Positions 1 through 7,311 of a stretch of 14,191 nucleotides of DNA are shown piece after piece. The stretch is taken from the NCBI GenBank assembly GCA_934307065.1, contig CAKRCD010000035.1, positions 1 through 14,191 of the forward strand. Direction: 5' to 3'. The notes beneath the pieces were generated by a model. That model worked only from the letters and a program-made list of their open reading frames with translations. It was not told where the DNA came from and did no database searches. A program made the translations under genes and the position numbers. Each line of letters begins with the position of its first letter. Within the stretch, counting starts at the first letter, position 1. The stretch comes from an uncultured Bariatricus sp. (lineage in GTDB: Bacteria; Bacillota; Clostridia; Lachnospirales; Lachnospiraceae).

Positions 1-81
1 GGGCGGAGGTGGATTCGAACCACCGAAGCAAGTTGCAGCAGATTTACAGTCTGTCCCCTTTGGCCACTCGGGAATCCACCC
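1..81 (-). tRNA. tRNA-Tyr (anticodon GTA), 3' end cut by window edge
   Basis: Read on the minus strand, the sequence opens with GGGTGGA and closes with TCCGCCC, a 7-bp acceptor stem with one G-U pair. It has a T arm with GGTTCGAATCC and an anticodon loop CTGTAAA giving GTA (Tyr). The long variable arm is the type II form expected for bacterial tRNA-Tyr. The discriminator base and any CCA lie just outside the window, so the gene is truncated by the window and not by mutation. A matching promoter lies upstream (at higher coordinates). Confidence 0.93.
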
Positions 82-103
82 ATATGTCTCTTGACAATAA
101 TTA

Positions 104-132
104 CTTATACCACATTTTCATGCAAAAAACAA
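104..132 (-). promoter_or_regulatory. Promoter of tRNA-Tyr
   Basis: On the minus strand a TTGTTT -35 box (127-132) and an extended -10 TGG-TATAAG (TATAAG at 104-109) are separated by 17 bp. They lie about 25 bp upstream of the mature tRNA 5' end. The placement suits a tRNA transcript with a short leader. Confidence 0.55.
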
Positions 133-135
133 GGG

Positions 136-163
136 TTTCTTTTTTTCAGATGTAATCTATAAT
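136..163 (+). promoter_or_regulatory. Probable promoter of the 198-623 gene
   Basis: A perfect TATAAT lies at 158-163. The upstream -35 is weak (TTTCTT at 136-141, 16-bp spacing). Transcription would begin near 170, leaving a leader of about 28 nt that contains the GGGGG ribosome binding site at 184-188. Confidence 0.45.
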
Positions 164-197
164 AAACTTATCAACTTATGAACGGGGGTTTATTCGT

Positions 198-623
198 ATG
201 AGTATGGAAAATATGGTAGAACAGCTTATCCGTGAAAAGGGACTGGAACGGAATGGTAATATTGCCACTGGTCATGAACAGGTAACGGTAAACTGGGGAA
301 AAACTATAGCAATGAATCTGATTGGGATGCGTGGATCTTCTGTGTCTGTCGGAAGATACTTTTTATTCTATTTTACCAGGGAAGGAATCGGTCTTGTAGA
401 ATATCACGGCAAGACATTAGGAGGCGGCGTTGACGATATACTCCCATGGGAAGAAATCTCCAATTTTCGTATCAAAAAAGGTGCACTGGAAAATGATATG
501 AAATTTACCTACCTAGGACAAAATTTCCATATGAAGCTTTCTAAAATGGTAGTTACCGACCCTTGGGTAAAAGAAAATATGGAGAATTTGATGGCACATA
601 ACTTCTTCTGCCCAACAAAGTAA
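198..623 (+). CDS. Uncharacterised 141-residue protein, possibly PH-like fold
   Basis: I do not recognise a named family. The start ATG at 198 follows a G-rich Shine-Dalgarno (184-188) with a spacer of about 9 nt. A second ATG two codons on (204) is possible. There is no signal peptide and no convincing membrane helix. From about residue 50 the sequence alternates hydrophobic and polar residues: a run of strands (YFLFYF, GIGLVEY), a short WEEI segment near 85, further strands, and a C-terminal amphipathic helix (about 120-135) with PWVKENMENL. A strands-then-helix order resembles bacterial pleckstrin-homology-like domains, which is only a fold guess. It stands alone between a divergent tRNA and a convergent peptidase gene. 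Its own TATAAT and good RBS argue that it is expressed. Likely cytoplasmic; function unknown. Confidence 0.75.
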   Translation: MSMENMVEQLIREKGLERNGNIATGHEQVTVNWGKTIAMNLIGMRGSSVSVGRYFLFYFTREGIGLVEYHGKTLGGGVDDILPWEEISNFRIKKGALENDMKFTYLGQNFHMKLSKMVVTDPWVKENMENLMAHNFFCPTK

Positions 624-678
624 AAACTGCAACACATAAACAGAATATCCTTACGTTAGAATTTGTACTATCTATAAA

Positions 679-724
679 ATAAGACTGACAAACAACTCTA
701 ATTCGAATCATTTTCCAGTCTTAT
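679..724 (-). terminator. Weak hairpin downstream of the C39 peptidase gene
   Basis: Perfect 9-bp arms (ATAAGACTG at 679-687, CAGTCTTAT at 716-724) enclose a 28-nt loop that itself holds the palindrome ATTCGAAT. On the minus strand the hairpin is followed by TTTATAG, so it could end the peptidase transcript, but the U tract is poor. No comparable signal ends the plus-strand gene at 623. Confidence 0.3.
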
Positions 725-750
725 CGTGCTTTCATCTATTCTATTACTTT

Positions 751-1683
751 TTACTTCGAAAATGCCCACATTCCTTTGGTCTGATCTAACAGTTCCTGCG
801 CATTCCATTCTGTCTGTGTGTGAATCTTACTATTTGGATCATTTACCAGAACTTTCCCATCCTCAGTTACTCCTGCTAATACAATAAAATGCCCCTGAGT
901 CGTAAAAGTTCCTTCTTTCATACTGCAAATTACAGGATGCCCGCTTTCCAGCTCCTGTAGAATTGCCGAAGCTGACCAACTTTGGATCTGCCACGACTGA
1001 AATCCCATCTGAGCGGGACCTTTTTCCATTAAATCCCATGTTGTTCCCGTATCCGAAAGATAAGCACCAATCTCCATACTGATATCAGCGACTCTCTTCG
1101 GTGTATAAGAGGTATTACCCGTAAGCCCCACTGCCACCATGGCCAGACTGGTTGGACCACATCCGTCAATTGCAATCTGTTCTTCGCCGTACTGTGCATA
1201 TCCCCATTCGGGTGCCCATTGATAGAATATCGGAATCTGTGCATTCTTTTCATACTGCTCCAAATTTATCGGTTCTAATGCAAGCTGATTGATTTTCTCT
1301 TCCGATTGTTTCATATAGTCCGGATAACCGACAGCCCAGTCTATAGTTTCCGGCTGCGCAATCATATGCTCCAACAGCCAGTCCGGATAATCATCTATAT
1401 TTAACAAAATTGTTTCTATCTGTGGATATGTCTCATACAAAGTACGTAGCTCATCTCCATATGCAGATTCCGTAAGCGCAGTTTCAATTGTATCTAATCT
1501 CTCTTGTTCTACTCTTTCTTGTTCTTCTATCTTCTGCTGTCTGGCAGCTTCCTGCTTCTGTTTTTGTTTCCATTCTTTCCATGAATAACTTCCTATGGCA
1601 AGAATGATAACAGCTGCCGTTATACTAATCATTACCACAATTAAATTTCTATTATGTTTCCAATGTAATTCTCTTTTGTCCAT
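751..1683 (-). CDS. Membrane-anchored C39-like cysteine peptidase
   Basis: 310 residues in three parts. An N-terminal signal anchor (about 13-32, IVVMISITAAVIILAIG) follows a basic start. A charged coiled-coil-like segment rich in K/Q/E covers about 36-66. The C-terminal half (about 148-305) matches the Peptidase_C39_2 pattern: PIFYQW with a Gln at 155 as possible oxyanion-hole residue, the catalytic Cys175 in DGCGPTSLAMV, His265 in GHFIVLAGV and Asp282 in NDPNS. The predicted topology places the peptidase outside the cell. Relatives of this family process peptides or act on cell-wall or surface proteins; the substrate here cannot be told. No ABC transporter or bacteriocin precursor sits beside it, so a leader-peptidase role for an exporter is not supported. 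The start is fixed by AGGGGAG about 10 nt upstream of ATG 1683. It is a single gene, divergent from asnB. Confidence 0.85.
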   Translation of the reverse strand: MDKRELHWKHNRNLIVVMISITAAVIILAIGSYSWKEWKQKQKQEAARQQKIEEQERVEQERLDTIETALTESAYGDELRTLYETYPQIETILLNIDDYPDWLLEHMIAQPETIDWAVGYPDYMKQSEEKINQLALEPINLEQYEKNAQIPIFYQWAPEWGYAQYGEEQIAIDGCGPTSLAMVAVGLTGNTSYTPKRVADISMEIGAYLSDTGTTWDLMEKGPAQMGFQSWQIQSWSASAILQELESGHPVICSMKEGTFTTQGHFIVLAGVTEDGKVLVNDPNSKIHTQTEWNAQELLDQTKGMWAFSK

Positions 1684-1863
1684 TACCCTTTATTCTCCCC
1701 TGTTTCTGTAACAGTAACACTTTATCACAAACTTTCTTTCCTGCACACCCCTTTCTCATGGATTTACAGATTTTTCATATTTTTCACTCTTATTTTCCCA
1801 AGCTTTTATCTTCCTTGAGGTCCTACATTTCCAGTAAACTCCCTTATTTCCAGTGAAATGAAC

Positions 1864-1893
1864 TTGGCAATTCTTATTCTCTTATGTTATAAT
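1864..1893 (+). promoter_or_regulatory. Promoter of asnB
   Basis: TTGGCA (1864-1869), an 18-bp spacer and a perfect TATAAT (1888-1893) preceded by TG at 1885-1886, making an extended -10. Transcription would start near 1900, leaving a leader of only about 50 nt. That leaves no room for a T-box riboswitch. The 270-bp gap from 1684 otherwise holds only a short direct repeat, TTTCCAGTAAA / TTTCCAGTGAA, around 1828-1857. Confidence 0.75.
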
Positions 1894-1953
1894 AACCCTG
1901 CTTATTCATTATGACGAGTACATTTATGTATTTCGGGAAAGGACATGATATTT

Positions 1954-3792
1954 ATGTGTGGATTTACTGGTTATTACGGTAAAGGTGATTTCGATAGACA
2001 AGAGATTATAGATAAAATGGGCGAAATGATTATTCATCGTGGCCCGGACAGTGCCGGAAGTTATGTTGATGAAAATGTGGCACTTGGCTTCCGTCGTCTT
2101 AGCATCATTGATTTGGAGGGGGGAACTCAGCCTATTCATAGTGCCGATGGAAAACATGTCATCATTTTTAACGGTGAAATTTACAACTACCGGGAACTTC
2201 GTCAGGATTTGATTGACAATCACGGATGTGTATTTCAGACAAATTCCGATACAGAAGTAATCCTTCAGACTTATAAAGTATATGGAGAAAAGACTGCTTC
2301 TATGCTCCGTGGAATGTTCGCATTTGTAGTGTACGATAAGGAGAATCATACCATGTATGGAGCAAGGGATTACTTCGGAATCAAACCATTCTACTATGCA
2401 AACATGAACGGCAGCTTATTATTTGGTTCTGAAATCAAATCATTCCTTGCACACCCTCACTTCCACAAAGAAGTAAATAAAGATGCATTGAAAATGTATT
2501 TGATTTTCCAGTACACCCCGCTCCTCGAAACTATGTTCAAAGGTGTATACAAATTAGAGCCGGGAACCTATTTCACATACGATGGCAAAGATTTCAAAAC
2601 AACCAAATACTTTGACCCTACTTATAATAAGAAAGACCGTGGTTTTGAGGAAACTGTAAAATTAATCGGAGAAACCATTCAGGAATCTGTAGATTATCAT
2701 CAGATTAGTGATGTAGAAGTTGGTTCTTTCTTATCAGGTGGTGTGGATTCCAGCTATATTGCTTCTACTGTAAAACCGATGAAAACTTATTCTGTAGGTT
2801 TCGAAGTGTCCGGATTTGATGAGACAATCTATTCAAAAGAATTATGTGAAATTCTTCATATGTCAAATGCAAAGAAAGAGATTTCTTCCGATGAGTTCTT
2901 TGATGTACTTCCAGAAGTACAATATCACTCTGACGAACCGCATGCCAACCTTTCGGCCGTTCCGCTTTACTTCTTATCCCAGCTTGCAGCTCAGGATGTA
3001 AAGGTAGTTTTAAGCGGTGAAGGTGCAGACGAATTATTTGGTGGTTATGATGCTTACAAAGAAAGCAAATCCGGTGATTTCTACCGCAAGGCAGTACCTG
3101 CTTCTCTTCGTAAAAAATTAGGAAAATGGGCAAAGAGTAAACCAGACCACAGAGGTCTGAACTTCTTAAAGAGAAATGCACTTGACTTAGAAGATGAATA
3201 TATCGGACAGGCTTTTATTATGGACAACGAAGAAGCCAACGAAGCTCTTTCAGATGCTTACAAGAGCGATCTGAGATATCAGGATATCACTAAGCCATAT
3301 TTTGACCGCATGAAAGATGCCGATGTGCTTCACAAAAAACTATTCCTTGATATGCACTTATGGCTTCCAAATGACATTCTGTTGAAAGCAGATAAAATGA
3401 CAATGGCTCACTCCTTAGAGCTTCGTGTCCCTTATCTGGACAAAAAAGTCTGGGAGGTAGCACGTACTTTGGATTCCAGTCTTTGTGTAGACGGTCAGGA
3501 AACCAAGAAAGCCTTCCGCGCTTCTGCACTTACCCACATCCCGATGGACTGGGCAAAACGTAAGAAAATGGGATTTCCTGTTCCGCTTCGTGTATGGCTT
3601 CGCGAAGACAAATACTACAACCGTGTCAAAGAAATGTTTGAAAAAGATTTCGTAAGCGAATTCTTTGATCGGGCTGTCATTCTGAAATGGTTGGAAGACC
3701 ATAAGAATAAAGTCGGAAATTATCAGAGAAAAATCTATACCGTATATGCATTCTTATTATGGTATGAACAGTACTTCATTGTAAGACAATAA
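1954..3792 (+). CDS. asnB: Asparagine synthetase B, glutamine-hydrolysing
   Basis: Makes asparagine from aspartate, ATP and glutamine-derived ammonia in the cytoplasm. The start is placed at ATG 1954, not ATG 1945, for two reasons. Class II glutamine amidotransferases need Cys directly after the removable Met (here MCGFTG, Cys2). Also the Shine-Dalgarno GGGAAAGGA (1935-1943) is correctly spaced only for 1954. This gives 612 residues. The amidotransferase domain (about 1-210) shows HRGPDS, RRLSIID, NGEIYNY and SDTEV. The synthetase domain shows the PP-loop SGGVDSS (261-267), SGEGADELFGGYD and LRVPYLDKK. All expected motifs are intact and the length is normal for the family. It has its own promoter and terminator, so it is monocistronic. 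Functionally it pairs with the ammonium transporter at the other end of the window, but nothing links their regulation. Confidence 0.97.
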   Translation: MCGFTGYYGKGDFDRQEIIDKMGEMIIHRGPDSAGSYVDENVALGFRRLSIIDLEGGTQPIHSADGKHVIIFNGEIYNYRELRQDLIDNHGCVFQTNSDTEVILQTYKVYGEKTASMLRGMFAFVVYDKENHTMYGARDYFGIKPFYYANMNGSLLFGSEIKSFLAHPHFHKEVNKDALKMYLIFQYTPLLETMFKGVYKLEPGTYFTYDGKDFKTTKYFDPTYNKKDRGFEETVKLIGETIQESVDYHQISDVEVGSFLSGGVDSSYIASTVKPMKTYSVGFEVSGFDETIYSKELCEILHMSNAKKEISSDEFFDVLPEVQYHSDEPHANLSAVPLYFLSQLAAQDVKVVLSGEGADELFGGYDAYKESKSGDFYRKAVPASLRKKLGKWAKSKPDHRGLNFLKRNALDLEDEYIGQAFIMDNEEANEALSDAYKSDLRYQDITKPYFDRMKDADVLHKKLFLDMHLWLPNDILLKADKMTMAHSLELRVPYLDKKVWEVARTLDSSLCVDGQETKKAFRASALTHIPMDWAKRKKMGFPVPLRVWLREDKYYNRVKEMFEKDFVSEFFDRAVILKWLEDHKNKVGNYQRKIYTVYAFLLWYEQYFIVRQ

Positions 3793-3807
3793 AAGGTTAA
3801 AAATTAA

Positions 3808-3841
3808 ATGGGTATTGCATTGTTGCAATACCCATTTTTTT
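3808..3841 (+). terminator. Terminator of asnB, probably bidirectional
   Basis: A perfect 12-bp stem (ATGGGTATTGCA at 3808-3819, TGCAATACCCAT at 3824-3835) with a 4-nt loop is followed by a run of T on the plus strand. On the minus strand the stem is followed by TTAATTTTT, so it may also end transcription coming from the AEC transporter gene. Confidence 0.92.
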
Positions 3842-3944
3842 ATTCTCTTAATTTTTTCTTTGTTTCTACAACAATTACCAATACAGATATAGCTACAAGG
3901 ACTACCCCAAAATTAATATTCGAATGTTCTCCTGTTTGTGGATT
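3840..3944 (-). pseudogene. 3' remnant of a sortase-anchored surface protein gene (NPQTG sorting signal)
   Basis: Reading minus from 3944 gives a textbook cell-wall sorting signal. NPQTG is followed by EHSN, then a hydrophobic stretch (FGVVLVAISVLVIVV), then the charged tail ETKKKLRE and a stop at 3840-3842. Sortases cleave between T and G of such motifs and attach the protein to the wall. No body of a surface protein precedes it. The frame continues upstream only by running out of frame through the intact end of the AEC transporter gene, whose stop (3950-3952) is 5 nt before the NPQTG Asn codon. There is no plausible start or ribosome binding site. The simplest reading is a deletion that removed all but the last 34 codons of a wall-anchored protein gene. 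The motif is clear; its being non-functional is inferred. Confidence 0.7.
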
Positions 3945-3949
3945 GTTCT

Positions 3950-4894
3950 TTATATAAATTGAAAACTTCTCAATACAAAGAGCCACATCGTCAATGTAAA
4001 TGCACTGAGCATGGTCGTCAGCATAACAACACTTGCTGAGAGAACACCTTCATGACCCATATTTTTTGCCATTACATAACTACTTACTGTTGTTGCTGAA
4101 CCGAGCATAACAAGAAGTGCAACCAGTTCTTCATTTCGAAAACCAAGCCCGACTGCCACCGGAAGAAATATGGCCGCAAATCCAATCAACTTAATAAACG
4201 CAGCCGTCATAGCAGGTTTTAATTTCTTAAATGCCTTGTCAAATTTGAAAGTGGCTCCCATTGCCATGAGTCCCATTGGAGAAGCAACCGCTCCTACTTT
4301 CGATATGGTCTTGCTCAGAATAACCGGCATCGGAATCTTTAACGCAGACCATAACAGTCCCGCAACAATGCCTATAATAATTGGGTTTGTGAGAATTCCC
4401 TTCGCTGTCTTTTTAATCAATGCTTTGTCCAGTTCATTCCGTTCCGGTTGGAAAAACGATAATACAACTACCGCCATAATATTATAAAGGGGAACACTTC
4501 CAATAATCATCAGTGGTGCCATTCCTGCATTTCCATAGATATTTTGGATAAAAGCAATCCCCAGAAGAGCAGCACTGCTTCGATAGGAAGCCTGTATAAA
4601 TTCTCCCTGAATACTCTTATCCTTCCACAAAAACGATATTCCGGTCACAATTGCTATGCTCGCCACAGTGACAAAAAAGCAAAAAAGAACAAACTTTATA
4701 TTCCATACTTCTTCGAAGTTTACTGTAGCTAAGTCTTCAAATACCATAACCGGAAGTGGCACCATAAAGACGAACTTGTTCATTTCTGTTGCAAAGCTCT
4801 CACTAATCCACCCTATTTTTCGAAACAACAGACCCAGCACCATCATCAAAAAAACAGGTACTGTTGCATTCAGACTAAAAACTAAATTTTCCAT
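3950..4894 (-). CDS. AEC (auxin efflux carrier) family transporter
   Basis: About 314 residues, almost entirely hydrophobic, with about ten predicted membrane helices in two halves as in the AEC family. The start MENLVFSLNATVPVFLMMVLGLL is typical. The second half begins around KGILTNPIIIGIVAGLLW, and LMAMGA and a conserved C-terminal helix (AFTLTMWLFVLRSF) follow. Bacterial members export or exchange organic acids such as malate, but the substrate cannot be assigned here. I place the start at ATG 4894: GAGGG lies 8 nt upstream, whereas the ATG at 4909 five codons earlier has no Shine-Dalgarno. The C terminus is complete for the family, so the sorting signal immediately downstream in another frame is not part of it. 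It is a single gene, divergent from the fRMsr gene. Confidence 0.88.
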   Translation of the reverse strand: MENLVFSLNATVPVFLMMVLGLLFRKIGWISESFATEMNKFVFMVPLPVMVFEDLATVNFEEVWNIKFVLFCFFVTVASIAIVTGISFLWKDKSIQGEFIQASYRSSAALLGIAFIQNIYGNAGMAPLMIIGSVPLYNIMAVVVLSFFQPERNELDKALIKKTAKGILTNPIIIGIVAGLLWSALKIPMPVILSKTISKVGAVASPMGLMAMGATFKFDKAFKKLKPAMTAAFIKLIGFAAIFLPVAVGLGFRNEELVALLVMLGSATTVSSYVMAKNMGHEGVLSASVVMLTTMLSAFTLTMWLFVLRSFQFI

Positions 4895-4955
4895 TTCCTT
4901 TTCCCTCATATGTATTTATTTTTTATTAAGTATTTATCCTCATTTATGAAACCTC

Positions 4956-4984
4956 TTGTACTTCCTCTGCCTGATTCCTATAAT
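4956..4984 (+). promoter_or_regulatory. Promoter of the fRMsr gene
   Basis: TTGTAC (4956-4961), 17-bp spacer, perfect TATAAT (4979-4984). Predicted transcription start is near 4991, about 25 nt before the start codon, with AAAGGAGGG between. Confidence 0.7.
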
Positions 4985-5016
4985 ATACCTATGAAAGCAT
5001 TAAAGGAGGGTTCTAC

Positions 5017-5499
5017 ATGAAACCAATTTCGTTCCAATATCCAGATGATAAAAAACAGCTATATAGCCTGGTAAACATCCAGCTCAAAGGTCTTATTGAC
5101 CAGATTCCGCATAAAATTGCAAACCTTGCCAATGCCTCTGCATTGCTCGCTCAGGCACTGCAAGATATTAACTGGGTCGGTTTCTATCTGTTAGAAAAGA
5201 ACCTTTTAATCCTTGGACCATTTCAGGGCAAACCCGCATGTATCGAAATTCCTGTAGGAAATGGTGTCTGCGGTACTGCTGTCCTGAAAGATGAAATCAT
5301 GTTAGTTAAAAATGTACATGAATTTCCCGGTCATATTGCCTGCGACAATGCATCAAATTCAGAAATTGTACTTCCTATTCATGCAAATGGAAAAATCGTT
5401 GGTGTTCTTGATATCGATAGCCCCTCACTTGCCCGTTTCGATGAAGATGATAAAAATGGTCTCTCTGAATTTGTAACAATTTTAGAACAGATTTTTTAG
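5017..5499 (+). CDS. Free methionine-(R)-sulfoxide reductase (GAF domain)
   Basis: Reduces free L-methionine-(R)-sulfoxide, with thioredoxin as the usual electron donor; cytoplasmic repair of oxidised methionine. The 160 residues form one GAF domain, the normal length. Signature stretches are GPFQGKPACIEIPVGNGVCG and HIACDNASNSEIVLP. Cysteines fall at 75, 85 and 109. Their spacing (10 and 24) is the same as the three redox cysteines of the E. coli enzyme (84, 94, 118), so the full relay is present. The start is fixed by a very strong AAAGGAGGG about 7 nt upstream. The stop codon overlaps the stop of the convergent rep gene by 4 nt, with no terminator between them. The thioredoxin-like protein at 10778 could be a partner, but that is speculation. 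Confidence 0.93.
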   Translation: MKPISFQYPDDKKQLYSLVNIQLKGLIDQIPHKIANLANASALLAQALQDINWVGFYLLEKNLLILGPFQGKPACIEIPVGNGVCGTAVLKDEIMLVKNVHEFPGHIACDNASNSEIVLPIHANGKIVGVLDIDSPSLARFDEDDKNGLSEFVTILEQIF

Positions 5500-6722
5500 T
5501 GCTGCGTCTGTTCTTCCCGCTCATCCAGATATTCCTGATATAGATCCAGTGTTATCTGCGAAGCTTCTACAGTCCGCCCCTTAAACTGGGGCAGGGCTTC
5601 ATTTTCATACCACCGTTCCTCCAGACATTTTTTCATCCATCCCACCAGGTTATTAATATACGTCTGCTGCTTCGCCATGGCAAATGCTTTCTCTATGGCT
5701 TTTGCATCCTGTCCGGAAGCTAGAATTAATGTTTTAATATCCTGTATCGTAATCGGCTCGCTTCCAAAAATATCTGCCACCTCCAGAATGAGCCCCTCTT
5801 GAATTTCCGGCTGCTTCGCCTCTAAAACATCCGGAATAATCTCCAGCATCTCATCGCCACGTATCCGCCACAAATCGGAGTGATGTGTACAATTCAAATT
5901 CTTTCTTACCTTAAACCGAATCCCAGTTACTTTACCACCCTTTCCACTCTTTACCGGCTCATACTCAAAACAAATCTCTGAATACGCCGATTCCTCCAAT
6001 TCTTTCTTCGCAACTTCCAACACTTTCCTCCGGAAATTGCGCCAGTCATCGAAAGCAGCATCTTTGATTTCCTCTATTGCTTCTTCGAATCTCCCCTGCT
6101 CCACCAGGCGCTTTACCGTCTTAGATGCATTGGCATCCACCACGTTTAAAGTAAACTTCAGTTCTGCCAGAGAATATGGTGCTTTCGGTGGACGCGGAAC
6201 AATAATCTCGTCACTTCCTTCTTTCTCAAAACGATAGTACTGGGTGCGAAGAATCTCATAAATACGGGTAGTAAAAAGCGATTTAAATGAACAAAGCACA
6301 TCCAGGCTCATTCTCGTATAATCCTTCTTCAAATTGTAAATATGCGGTTTCATTTCCTTCGTAAAACGTGTTGTAAACACCCCATCCCGATACTCACACT
6401 TATTTACCACATTGAACATGATAAAATTCTCTTTTCCATCATCCTCAATACTGACCACATGCCCTAATGTCTCCTTAGAAGCATCCCTCAACCTCGTATA
6501 AATAGAATTACCGCTGATATGCAGATAGTCCTTTACATCCTTCGTAGTAACCCTGGCAATCAGTTCTCCATCCTCAATCACAGCTTTCGCAATTGCAATA
6601 TTCAGAAGCTTTCTTTCAAACAACGATGTACTGGACTTACTCTCAATCAGCACATTCGACCTGGAAACCATTTCCTGCCGCTGATTCTTTTTTTCTTTTT
6701 CCCGATTCTCCATTTCTCCCAT
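5496..6722 (-). CDS. Rep_3-family plasmid-type replication initiator
   Basis: 408 residues. Residues about 17-272 have the two winged-helix layout of Rep_3 (RepB/RepE/Pi-type) initiators. Matching stretches are SNVLIESKSSTSLFERKLLNIA, a YTRMSLDVLCSFKSLFTTRIYEILR block (135-159), YSLAELKFTLNV (183-194) and RRKVLEVAKKELEE with a following GKVTGIRFKV strand (231-272). Such proteins bind iterons, melt the origin and repress their own gene. A C-terminal extension (about 285-408) ends in a helical region with YINNLVGW (355-362), resembling the YxxxIxxW motif of DnaD-like C-terminal domains and suggesting a built-in helicase-loader contact. The start at 6722 has AAGGGG about 8 nt upstream; an ATG at 6713 is a less likely alternative. 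Its upstream DNA holds the matching iteron array, with the nearest copy about 48 bp from the start codon, so autorepression is likely. It converges on and overlaps the fRMsr gene. Confidence 0.9.
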   Translation of the reverse strand: MGEMENREKEKKNQRQEMVSRSNVLIESKSSTSLFERKLLNIAIAKAVIEDGELIARVTTKDVKDYLHISGNSIYTRLRDASKETLGHVVSIEDDGKENFIMFNVVNKCEYRDGVFTTRFTKEMKPHIYNLKKDYTRMSLDVLCSFKSLFTTRIYEILRTQYYRFEKEGSDEIIVPRPPKAPYSLAELKFTLNVVDANASKTVKRLVEQGRFEEAIEEIKDAAFDDWRNFRRKVLEVAKKELEESAYSEICFEYEPVKSGKGGKVTGIRFKVRKNLNCTHHSDLWRIRGDEMLEIIPDVLEAKQPEIQEGLILEVADIFGSEPITIQDIKTLILASGQDAKAIEKAFAMAKQQTYINNLVGWMKKCLEERWYENEALPQFKGRTVEASQITLDLYQEYLDEREEQTQH

Positions 6723-7179
6723 GTCTTTTCCCCTTATTCCTTTGTAAATGAATCCATCCTTCCGTTTTCGTGTACTATTTAGGTGTGTGTACAGGAAAAT
6801 TTATTAAAACATGTGTACCTTTCAGGTAATTCAACTTAGCATTAATACCTATAGTTTCTTTTTCGTGTACCTTTCAGGGTAGTTTTCCCCCTTTTGTGTA
6901 CTAAAAAGGTAAACATTGTTATAAATATCGTGTACCAAAATGGTACACTTCTTCATATAAATTATATTTCCAATAATAAACCACTTTTTGTGTACTTTTT
7001 AGGGTCGCATTCCCCTTTTCGTGTACCAAACAGGTTAATCGTTATCTATAAATTGTGTACCGAATAGGTACACTGCATATGGTGATTATATCTAAGATAC
7101 TTGCATTTGTAAAGTACAAAATCGAACTTTTGTTCTTAGTGTACTTTTAGGGTTATTACACTGACCTCAAAAGTACACT

Positions 7180-7266
7180 TCTTTAACCTAATAACTACAC
7201 AAGTTACACCTCTTTTGTACACGTCTTTAACCCAAAAGCTACACAAGTTACACCCTTTCTGTACAC
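7180..7266. repeat. 44-bp imperfect tandem repeat in the origin
   Basis: Two units beginning at 7180 and 7224 share TCTTTAACC, then CTACACAAGTTACACC, and each ends in an inverted iteron GTACAC. A third partial copy, TCTTTAACCCAA, begins at 7432 and again leads into a GTACAC (7454-7459). Confidence 0.75.
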
Positions 7267-7269
7267 AAA

Positions 7270-7311
7270 AAGGTCCTGAAAACCGCTTATTTACAGGTTT
7301 TACAGAACCTT
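7270..7311. repeat. Imperfect hairpin at the iteron / AT-rich boundary
   Basis: Arms AAGGTCCTGAAAACC (7270-7284) and GGTTTTACAGAACCTT (7296-7311) pair with one mismatch and one bulge around an 11-nt loop. No T run follows as in a terminator. Its place between the last iterons and the AT-rich stretch suggests an origin element. Confidence 0.5.

Noticed and set aside
1945..1953. asnB start at ATG 1945
   Set aside because: Would bury the catalytic Cys behind three extra residues and leaves almost no spacer to the Shine-Dalgarno.
1894..1953. T-box or other riboswitch upstream of asnB
   Set aside because: The promoter leaves a leader of only about 50 nt, too short for a T-box, and no terminator hairpin lies in it.
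1924..2349. 141-codon minus-strand frame opposite asnB
   Set aside because: Antisense shadow of a strongly conserved gene, without a ribosome binding site or recognisable sequence.
3840..4894. AEC transporter fused to the NPQTG signal by frameshift
   Set aside because: The AEC C terminus is complete for its family and ends at its own stop; a wall anchor on a multi-pass transporter makes no sense.
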